A stretch of 64,000 bases of DNA from Fen-183 sp036504335 (GTDB taxonomy: Bacteria > Acidobacteriota > Thermoanaerobaculia > UBA5066). Position 1 is the stretch's first letter. The number at the start of each line of letters is the position of its first letter. The notes below the pieces were generated by a model that saw only the letters and a list, made by a program, of their open reading frames with translations, ran no database searches and was not told the origin of the DNA. Of this stretch, positions 58,111 through 64,000 are shown in pieces. Where the stretch lies: the NCBI GenBank assembly GCA_036504335.1, contig DASXVJ010000014.1:1-64000 (forward strand), in the 5' to 3' direction. The position numbers were made by a program, and so were the translations under genes.

Positions 58111-59871
58111 CTAGCGCCCGGCGGGGGCGGCGCCGCGGGGCGGGTCGATCCCGAGAGCGCGCGCGGCGCGCGCGGCGACCTCGAGGAGCGAGACGGTCGC
58201 GGGCCGGGCGGGCGCGATGCCGGGGCCGATCGCGCCGAACGACGCGTCGAGCACGGGGTAGGCCGCGCGGTACCCGTGCCCCCCGCGGTTGCCGGGCTTT
58301 CCGAGGACCTGTGCGCCGCCGCGCCAGAAATCGGTTCCCGGCTTGAGGAGGACGACGACGTCGCCCGAACGCGGATGGTCGAGGCCGAGACGCGCGAGAT
58401 CGGCGTGCGGCACGACGTCGTCGACGAGGTCGTCCTTCAGCGCGGCGAGCCCTCGAAGGTCGGCAAGGAGCGCGGCGGCGGCCGCCGCGCGTGCGGCGGC
58501 AGCGAGGGCGGGATCGAGGTAGACGTGCGCGATGCCGCTCGTCGCACAGATCTGCACGCGCCTCTCGCCGTCCTTCGGGCCTTTCGGGCCGACCGGCGTC
58601 CAGCCCTTGTCGAGGAGATACTTCTCGATGTTCAGGCCCGTCTCGAGCGGGACGATCCCGTGGTCGCTGAAGAAGAGGAACGAGTCGCGCGGGCCGAGCG
58701 CCGCGAGAATCGCGGCGGCGGCACGGTCGGCCGTGCGGAACGCGCGGACCACGGCGTCCTTCGAGCCCCCGAACGGCCCGGGCTCGAGCGCGTGCTCGAT
58801 CTCGTCCACGAGAGGCTGGTAGCCGACGAGAAGGTCGAAGCGCTCGCTCCGGATCGTGAAGAGGATCGCCCTCGTGAGGTACTCGGCGAGGCGCGCGGCC
58901 TGCTCCTCGTGCGCGGCATAGTCCCCGCGGGGAGGACGCACGAGTGCGTAGTCGGGAGAGCCCGGCCAGCCGCCGACCGCGTCTTCGAGGCGGCGCCGGT
59001 AGTCCTCCGGGTAGCCCGGCACGGCGTTGAACGCGCCGACGTAGAGCTCCGTGCGCGCGAGCGACGGGTCGAGCTCGTCGAGGCGGCACCACGCCGTGAA
59101 GAACCCGCTCGCGCCCGGGACGGAGAGCGCGAACCATCCGTGCGCGGCGACGGCGCCGAGCCGGGCGGACGTCGCGCCGTCCTCGTGGGACACGAAAACG
59201 AGGTCGTAGTTCGCGGTGGCGTCGTCGGTCGTGTCGGTCGCGACGAGGCGAAGAGTCGCCGCGCCGGCGGGCGTCGCGACGGCGACCCGCGCCGCGCGCG
59301 GGGGCGAAAACGATCCTGGCGCGCCAGCCGCGTCGGTCCAGGCGTCGCCCGGAACGCTCACGAACGCGGACTCGCGCGCGGGCTTCTCGGGCCAGACCAG
59401 TCCGAAGTCGCCGCGGCGCGCCTCGGACGCGCCGTCCGCGCCGGGATACGTGATGACTCCGACGCGGCGCCCCTGCCGCCGCGCCGCTTCCCACAGCGTC
59501 TCGCTGCCGATCGAGGCCGCAAAGCCGCTCGTCTGCGTTCCGAACGGGGAGCCGGGCTCGCGGAACTGGTTCGCGACGATGCCCGTCTTCGCGGGCGGGG
59601 CGCCCGTGATCGCGGAGATGTGCGCGACGGGCGTCAGAGACGGCGTCACGTCCACGGCGCGCCCCGCGAGGACGCCGCGCGCGGCGAAGGCCGCGAACCC
59701 GCCGGCGTCGAGCGCGCCGGCGGCGAGGAGCTCGTTCAGGCGCACGCCGCCGAGGCCGTCGAACGAGATCGCGACGACGCGCCCGGACGGCGCCGGCCGC
59801 GTCGTCTCGCACCGCGTGAGTGCAACGAGCGCCAGGCCGAGGACGGCGGAGCGGGCGACGCGGCGGGTCAC
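58111..59871 (-). CDS. type I phosphodiesterase/nucleotide pyrophosphatase family protein, exported
   Basis: 586 residues from GTG 59871, which overlaps the stop of the NHL gene by four bases (GTGA). A hydrophobic N-terminus (VLGLALVALTRC) may be a signal or a poor lipobox. Alkaline-phosphatase-superfamily features: VVAISFDGLGG (metal Asp), catalytic Thr in VTPSLTPVAHISAITG, YQPLVDEIEHALEP and FLFFSDHGIVPLETG, then GGHGYRAAYPVLDA. These residues fit a two-zinc NPP-type phosphodiesterase acting on nucleotides or phospholipid-like esters. The substrate is unknown. An unusually Ala-rich region lies near residues 455-480. Confidence 0.88.
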   Translation of the reverse strand: MTRRVARSAVLGLALVALTRCETTRPAPSGRVVAISFDGLGGVRLNELLAAGALDAGGFAAFAARGVLAGRAVDVTPSLTPVAHISAITGAPPAKTGIVANQFREPGSPFGTQTSGFAASIGSETLWEAARRQGRRVGVITYPGADGASEARRGDFGLVWPEKPARESAFVSVPGDAWTDAAGAPGSFSPPRAARVAVATPAGAATLRLVATDTTDDATANYDLVFVSHEDGATSARLGAVAAHGWFALSVPGASGFFTAWCRLDELDPSLARTELYVGAFNAVPGYPEDYRRRLEDAVGGWPGSPDYALVRPPRGDYAAHEEQAARLAEYLTRAILFTIRSERFDLLVGYQPLVDEIEHALEPGPFGGSKDAVVRAFRTADRAAAAILAALGPRDSFLFFSDHGIVPLETGLNIEKYLLDKGWTPVGPKGPKDGERRVQICATSGIAHVYLDPALAAAARAAAAAALLADLRGLAALKDDLVDDVVPHADLARLGLDHPRSGDVVVLLKPGTDFWRGGAQVLGKPGNRGGHGYRAAYPVLDASFGAIGPGIAPARPATVSLLEVAARAARALGIDPPRGAAPAGR

Positions 59872-60965
59872 CGTGCGACGCCTTCGATCTTCCGGATCCG
59901 GTAATTCCGGGCGTCGATCACGTAGAGGTTGCCCTTGCCGTCGAGGCCGAGGCCGAGCGGGTCCGAAAGGGCGGCCGCGGCCGCCGGGCCGCCGTCGCCC
60001 GTGAACGCCTCGTCGCCCGTTCCCGCGACGCGCGTGATGATCCCGGTCTTCGCGTCGACCCGCCGGATCACGTTGTTCCCGGTGTCCGCGATGAAGACGT
60101 TTCCGGCTCCGTCGACGGCGAGCGCGGCCGGCTGGTTCAGGACGGCCCGGGCGGCCGGACCGCCGTCGCCCTTCAGGCCGACGTTCCCGTCGCCGGCGAA
60201 GGCCGAGAGAGTCTCGCCCTTCGGGTCGAGCCTGAGGATCTGGTTGTTTCCGGACGCCGCGAAGAAGAGCGCGCCGCTGCGGTCGAAGCGCGGGCTGTTC
60301 GGCCACGCAAAACCGGTTTCGAGCGCGGGCCCCCCCGTGAACACGAGGTCGTTCTTGCCCGCGATGGTCTCGGTCTTCCCGGTCTCGAAGTCGAGACGCC
60401 GGATGCGCGACCCGAAGACCTCCGAGATCAGGAGGCGCCCCTTCCGGTCGAAAACGAGGCCGCTCGGCCGCCCGACTGGAACCGCCGTCGCGACCCCTTC
60501 CCCTTCGTAGTTCGCGGACCGGTTGCCCGCGACCGTCGTGATGACCCCGGTCTTGCGGTCCACGCGGCGCACGAGGTTGTTTCCCGCGTCCGCGACGAAG
60601 AGGTTGCCCTTTCCGTCGAACGCGATTTCCGCCGGGGCCTTCAGGCGGGCTTCCTTCGCGGGGCCGCCGTCCCCCGAGTAGCCGCACGCGCCGCTGCCGG
60701 CGACGGTTTCGAGGAGGCCCGTCTTCTGCACGATCCGGCGCACGCGGCACGCGCGAACCTCGGAGAACGTCAGATTGCCATCGGCGTCGAAGAGAATGTT
60801 CGTGATGCCGTCCGTCGCGAGCGCGAGCGACGACGTCGCCGCCGGCGAGCCGTCCCGGGAGGGCGCGGGGTCGCCCGTGCCCGCGACCGTCGTGATGGTC
60901 TGCGCGAACAGGGGAGGCGCCGCGAGGACGGCCGCGGCGCCGAGGAGAAAGAGCCAGCGTCTCAT
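59868..60965 (-). CDS. exported NHL-repeat beta-propeller protein
   Basis: 365 residues with a signal peptide (LFLLGAAAVLAAPPLFAQ). Six or so repeats of the type TTVAGTGD, GDGGPA, LDPLG or PAEIAFDGKGNLFVADAGNN, VRRVDRKTGVITTVAGN fill the whole mature protein, giving a single propeller. This TVAG-GDGGPA subtype is common in environmental bacteria as secreted proteins of unknown ligand. It differs from the two lipoprotein NHL proteins in the cytochrome region. It is translationally coupled (GTGA overlap) to the phosphodiesterase gene, and starts 20 bp after the PLD gene on the same strand. Confidence 0.9.
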   Translation of the reverse strand: MRRWLFLLGAAAVLAAPPLFAQTITTVAGTGDPAPSRDGSPAATSSLALATDGITNILFDADGNLTFSEVRACRVRRIVQKTGLLETVAGSGACGYSGDGGPAKEARLKAPAEIAFDGKGNLFVADAGNNLVRRVDRKTGVITTVAGNRSANYEGEGVATAVPVGRPSGLVFDRKGRLLISEVFGSRIRRLDFETGKTETIAGKNDLVFTGGPALETGFAWPNSPRFDRSGALFFAASGNNQILRLDPKGETLSAFAGDGNVGLKGDGGPAARAVLNQPAALAVDGAGNVFIADTGNNVIRRVDAKTGIITRVAGTGDEAFTGDGGPAAAAALSDPLGLGLDGKGNLYVIDARNYRIRKIEGVAR

Positions 60966-60984
60966 GCCCGGATGATAAGAGAGG

Positions 60985-62223
60985 TCAGAGCACGGGCGAG
61001 AGCATTCGCGCGAGCGCGTCGCCGGCCTTGTGGGCCGGGGTGCGGTCGTCCCAGTCCGCGAGCGTGATCTCCGTGGCGTCCGCGAGGTCGGCCGTGAACC
61101 GCTCCTCGAGAGTCCTCGCGACGCCCGCGTCGAGCGCGACGACGTTGCACTCGGCGTTGAAGTGGAACGATCGGAAGTCCATGTTCGTCGAGCCGACCAT
61201 CGAGACGTATCCATCCGCGACGAACGACTTCGCATGGAGGACGGACGCGCGGTACTCGAAGATCCTCACGCCGCGCCTCAGGAGGTGCCGGTACGACCCG
61301 TGGCCCGCGTGCCTGACGAGCGGGACGTCGCTGACGCCGGGGAGCAGCAGGCGCACGTCGACGCCGCGGCCGGCCGCCGCCGCGAGCAGGGGGAGCGCGT
61401 CGCGCCGCGGGGCGAAGTACGCGTTCGTGAGCCAGAAGCGCTCGCGCGACGCCGCGATCGCGGCCGCGAGGACGGACGCCGTCTCCTCGTGCCCGCGCCC
61501 GGGCGCCGAGTCGAGGACGAGAAGCGACGCGCCGGGCGGGACGGGCGCGCCGTCCGGCGGGAGGGCGAGCGGCGGAATCTCGAACGGCGCGCCGCCGGCG
61601 CGATCCCAGCCCTCCCGGAACACGACGGCCATCTCCCACGCGACGGGACCCTCGAGGCGCGCGTGCGTGTCGCGCCATGTCCCGCCGTGCCGCGCGGGTC
61701 CGACCGACGAGCCGTACTCCTCTCCGATGTTCATGCCGCCCGTGAAGGCGACGCGGCGGTCCACCGCGAGGATCTTGCGGTGGTCGCGGTAGGGCTGGTA
61801 CCAGAGGAACGGGAAGAGCGGGTGGTAGAGGCGCACGCCGATGCCGCGATCCTCCATCTCCCGCCAGAACGACCGGTGCGTCGCGCTCGACCCGAACGCA
61901 TCGGCGAGAACGCGAACGGCCACGCCGCGGCGCACGGCGCCGCCGAGAGCGTCGGCGAGAGCGCGCCCGGCCGCGTCGTCCTTGAGGATGTAGGCCTCGA
62001 GGAGAATTTCCTCCCTCGCGTCTCCGATCGCCGCGCACATCGCCGCGAAGGCCTGCGAGCCGTCGAAGTAGAGCGTGACCGCGTTCCCGCGGTGGATCGG
62101 CGAGGCGTCGATCCGCCGGAGCAGGACCTCGAACCCCGGGCCGCGCACGCCTCCGGGCACCGCGGCGGCGAGGCGGCCCACGCGCCGGGGCCTGAGATCG
62201 CGCGGGAGGACGCGGAACGCCAT
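60985..62223 (-). CDS. phospholipase D family protein (cardiolipin synthase-like)
   Basis: 412 residues from ATG 62223. Two PLD catalytic HKD motifs are present: YRDHRKILAVDRRVAFTGGM (HxKxxxxD) near residue 155 and VLHAKSFVADGYVSMVGSTN near 335. Both are followed by the usual GG/GSxN element. In bacterial cardiolipin synthases these two motifs form one active site that joins phosphatidyl groups. The N-terminal membrane helices of classical ClsA are missing (the start is basic, FRVLPRDLRPRRVGR), which resembles ClsB/ClsC. A phospholipase or nuclease activity remains possible. It is divergent from the SIS-domain gene. Confidence 0.9.
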   Translation of the reverse strand: MAFRVLPRDLRPRRVGRLAAAVPGGVRGPGFEVLLRRIDASPIHRGNAVTLYFDGSQAFAAMCAAIGDAREEILLEAYILKDDAAGRALADALGGAVRRGVAVRVLADAFGSSATHRSFWREMEDRGIGVRLYHPLFPFLWYQPYRDHRKILAVDRRVAFTGGMNIGEEYGSSVGPARHGGTWRDTHARLEGPVAWEMAVVFREGWDRAGGAPFEIPPLALPPDGAPVPPGASLLVLDSAPGRGHEETASVLAAAIAASRERFWLTNAYFAPRRDALPLLAAAAGRGVDVRLLLPGVSDVPLVRHAGHGSYRHLLRRGVRIFEYRASVLHAKSFVADGYVSMVGSTNMDFRSFHFNAECNVVALDAGVARTLEERFTADLADATEITLADWDDRTPAHKAGDALARMLSPVL

Positions 62224-62319
62224 CGGGCGCAGCACCGGCCTCAGGAAACGCGGCGTCCGGCGCCGCGGTGTCTTGCGCTCGCGTCCGAACACGGCCGGCC
62301 TCCGCGTTATCCTCGCACG

Positions 62320-63354
62320 ATGCCCCGCCCCGCGCGCTCCGTTCTCCGGGCCGAGATCGGCGAGCAGCCGCACGCCGTGGCGCGCGTCCTCGCGCGGGAA
62401 GGGCGGCGGACGGCGGCGCTCGCGGCGCGGCTCGCGAAGGCCGACCTCTCGTGGGTCCTCGTCGCGGCGCGCGGAACGTCGGACAACGCGGCCCGTTACG
62501 CGCAGTACGCGTTCGGGATCGTCCACCGGCTGCCCGTCGCGCTCGCGGCGCCGTCCCTCGTGACGCTCTACGGCCGGCCGCCGCGCGTGAAGGGCGCCCT
62601 CGTGATCGGGATCTCGCAGTCGGGCCGGTCGCCGGACGTCGTGGAGACCGTCGCCGCGGCCCGCCGCGCCGGGGCCCCGACGCTCGCGATCGTGAACGAC
62701 GCGGAGAGCCCGCTCGCGCGCGCGGCCGAGTGGGTGCTCCCGCTTCACGCGGGCGTCGAGCGCAGCGTCGCCGCGACGAAGACCTACACGGCGCAGCTCG
62801 CGGCCGTGGCGCTCCTCGTTCTCTCGATGGGCGGACGGAAGAAGGACCTCGCCGCTCTCGCGGCGATCCCCGGCCGCATGGCCGAGGCTCTCGGGGTCGA
62901 GCCCGAGACCGAATCGGCCGCCGGTTCGCTCGCCCACGCCCAGCGCGCGGTCGTGATCGGGCGCGGGCTGCACTACCCGACGGCCTGCGAGATCGCGCTC
63001 AAGCTCAAGGAGCTCGCGCTGCTCCTGGCCGAGCCCTATTCGGCCGCGGACTTCCAGCACGGCCCGATCGCGATGGCCGAGCGGGACCTGCCCGTCATCC
63101 TCGTCTCGCCGCCCGGCTCGCGCCCGGCGCGCGAGGTGGAGGCGCTCGGAAGCGAGCTCCGGCGGCGGGGGAGCCCGGTCCTCGAGATCGGCCCGCACCG
63201 CCGCGGGGCGCTCGGCGTCCCCCGAGTGCCCGAGCTTCTCGCGCCACTCGCCTCGATCCTGCCCGGCCAGCTTCTCGCCTTCCACGCGGCGCGCGCCCGC
63301 GGCCTCGACCCGGACAGCCCGCGCGGCATCCGCAAGATCACCGAAACCCGATAG
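62320..63354 (+). CDS. double SIS-domain sugar-phosphate isomerase/deaminase-like protein
   Basis: 344 residues from ATG 62320; TATCCT six bases upstream suggests a leaderless start. Two SIS domains are visible: VLVAARGTSDNAARYAQYAF, VIGISQSGRSPDVVETV, AGVERSVAATKTYTAQLA in the first, and VVIGRGLHYPTACEIALKLKEL, AEPYSAADFQHGPIAM in the second. This matches the isomerase half of GlmS, but the N-terminal glutaminase domain is absent. Such stand-alone proteins include NagB-II-type glucosamine-6-phosphate deaminases and AgaS-like enzymes. The reaction cannot be settled from sequence. A small lipoprotein gene follows after eight bases. Confidence 0.9.
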   Translation: MPRPARSVLRAEIGEQPHAVARVLAREGRRTAALAARLAKADLSWVLVAARGTSDNAARYAQYAFGIVHRLPVALAAPSLVTLYGRPPRVKGALVIGISQSGRSPDVVETVAAARRAGAPTLAIVNDAESPLARAAEWVLPLHAGVERSVAATKTYTAQLAAVALLVLSMGGRKKDLAALAAIPGRMAEALGVEPETESAAGSLAHAQRAVVIGRGLHYPTACEIALKLKELALLLAEPYSAADFQHGPIAMAERDLPVILVSPPGSRPAREVEALGSELRRRGSPVLEIGPHRRGALGVPRVPELLAPLASILPGQLLAFHAARARGLDPDSPRGIRKITETR

Positions 63355-63362
63355 GAGCCGTC

Positions 63363-63713
63363 ATGAAGAGGTCCCTGGCCGTTCTCGCTCTCTCCCTCGC
63401 CGGCTGCGCATCCACCGGCGGCGACATGTCCGGGCCGGTCGTCGGCGTTCCGTTCGACCCCCCGGACCACTTCATGGTGGCGCGCTCGGGCATCGGCAAG
63501 GTCGAAGAGCCGAAGGCGGACGGGGTCTGCCGCAACCCCATGGTCGACCCGCGCGACAAGACCGAGCTTCTCCTGCGCCGCTCCGCCGGCGGGAAGGGAG
63601 ACTACGGGGTGGACCCGGGCGCCTTCGGCGGCGGGAAGTACGGCATGACGACGCAGCAGCTCCTGCGGATCGATTGCGCGACCGGCAAGCCGATCGGCAT
63701 CGTCGCCCAGTGA
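63363..63713 (+). CDS. small lipoprotein of unknown function
   Basis: 116 residues from ATG 63363, with TAGGAG five bases upstream (overlapping the previous stop codon). The signal peptide ends in lipobox SLAG-C15. The mature part contains PFDPPDHFMVARSGIGKVEE, VCRNPMVDPRDKTELLLRRS and DYGVDPGAFGGGKYGM, with two cysteines. I do not recognise the family. It is probably co-transcribed with the SIS-domain gene before it and with the threonine synthase gene four bases after it. Confidence 0.75.
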   Translation: MKRSLAVLALSLAGCASTGGDMSGPVVGVPFDPPDHFMVARSGIGKVEEPKADGVCRNPMVDPRDKTELLLRRSAGGKGDYGVDPGAFGGGKYGMTTQQLLRIDCATGKPIGIVAQ

Positions 63714-63717
63714 CGGC

Positions 63718-64000
63718 ATGACGTTTTCGCGGCTCTCCCACCTCGTCTGCACGAAGTGTGGCGCGACGTTCGACGTCGGGCCGCTCCTGAACGTCTGCAC
63801 GGCGCCCGGCTGCGCGGGTTCGCTCTTCGCCGAGTACGGCCTGAAGCCGATCGCGCGCGACGGCGCGGGACGCGCGCCGGGGATGTGGCGCTGGCACGAA
63901 GTGATGCCGGCGCGCTCGGCCGCGGAGATCGTGACGCTCGGCGAGGGCGGCACGCCGCTCCTGAAGGCGGACCGGCTCGGCGCCGCGCACGGGATGCCGA
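63718..64000 (+). CDS. thrC: threonine synthase, N-terminal fragment (3' end outside window)
   Basis: ATG 63718 opens a frame of 94 codons that runs off the window. It starts SRLSHLVCTKCGATFDVG and continues NVCTAPGCAGSLFAEYGLKP, an N-terminal zinc-ribbon-like segment with four cysteines. VTLGEGGTPLLKADRLGAAH follows, the typical entry of the PLP fold in threonine synthases of this type. The enzyme makes threonine from O-phosphohomoserine. A threonine synthase-like protein of related fold is the alternative. It begins four bases after the lipoprotein stop codon. Confidence 0.82.
   Translation, partial: MTFSRLSHLVCTKCGATFDVGPLLNVCTAPGCAGSLFAEYGLKPIARDGAGRAPGMWRWHEVMPARSAAEIVTLGEGGTPLLKADRLGAAHGMP

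Noticed and set aside
1..64000. CRISPR arrays, rRNA genes, complete insertion sequences or prophage genes
   Set aside because: No regularly spaced direct repeats, rRNA signatures, transposase motifs or phage structural genes were seen. The dispersed AT-rich word is paired and inverted, not a CRISPR-like array.

Overview
The window looks like chromosomal DNA of a GC-rich, diderm, respiratory bacterium, most plausibly an Acidobacteriota (Thermoanaerobaculia/Holophagae-like) genome. The evidence is indirect: many lipoproteins, a C-terminal F-ending outer-membrane barrel and a TonB-dependent receptor (diderm), System II cytochrome c maturation (CcsBA fusion), a Ser/Thr kinase with a beta-propeller tail, and two secreted enzymes ending in a '...VDVNGYFE/VDVNGWWE' module that I associate with acidobacterial exoproteins. 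No 16S rRNA is present, so the placement is inference.

Region 1 (1-12.8 kb) is a c-type cytochrome and electron-transfer region. It starts with the tail of a multiheme cytochrome and a strong terminator. A tight plus-strand run follows: NHL-propeller lipoprotein, pentaheme lipoprotein, outer-membrane beta-barrel, second NHL-propeller lipoprotein, and a secreted cytochrome with 12 candidate haem sites. A convergent 15-site cytochrome, a small lipoprotein, the fused haem ligase CcsBA behind a secreted protein of unknown role, and a triheme protein complete it. Together these carry about 37 haem-attachment motifs and look like an extracellular electron conduit with its maturation factor.

Region 2 (12.9-26.6 kb) holds a fused E1 alpha/beta 2-oxoacid dehydrogenase, a five-domain S1 protein, a hybrid histidine kinase, a cobalamin riboswitch ahead of btuB, and an unusual fusion of a PLP aminotransferase with an archaeal-type PEP carboxylase. 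That fusion could make aspartate directly from PEP.

Region 3 (26.6-41.3 kb) is regulatory and secretory: DUF4136 lipoprotein, NtrC-type regulator, secreted HExxH protease, a second hybrid kinase, RpfG-type HD-GYP phosphodiesterase, YpfJ-like metallopeptidase, class II aldolase, a secreted protein with an internal duplication, a Ser/Thr kinase and tRNA-Ala(GGC).

Region 4 (41.4-64 kb) is mixed: desaturase, MidA-like methyltransferase, a broken alpha/beta-hydrolase remnant, MBL hydrolase, prfC with a prolyl oligopeptidase, small unknown genes, TPR protein, polysaccharide deacetylase, GH44 glucanase, an alpha/beta-hydrolase-CHAT protease fusion, a PP2C-DUF72-xth overlapping operon, a phosphodiesterase with an NHL protein, a cardiolipin synthase-like PLD, a double-SIS protein, a small lipoprotein and the start of threonine synthase.

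Two sequence-level signals run across genes. One is a family of AT-rich words (core GATTTCTTTGAAAGT) that recur as inverted pairs inside btuB, the methyltransferase, the hydrolase remnant and the CHAT gene, with a single copy in prfC. The other is a set of TAGAAT-like -10 boxes only 5-11 nt before start codons that lack a Shine-Dalgarno sequence, which suggests leaderless transcripts.
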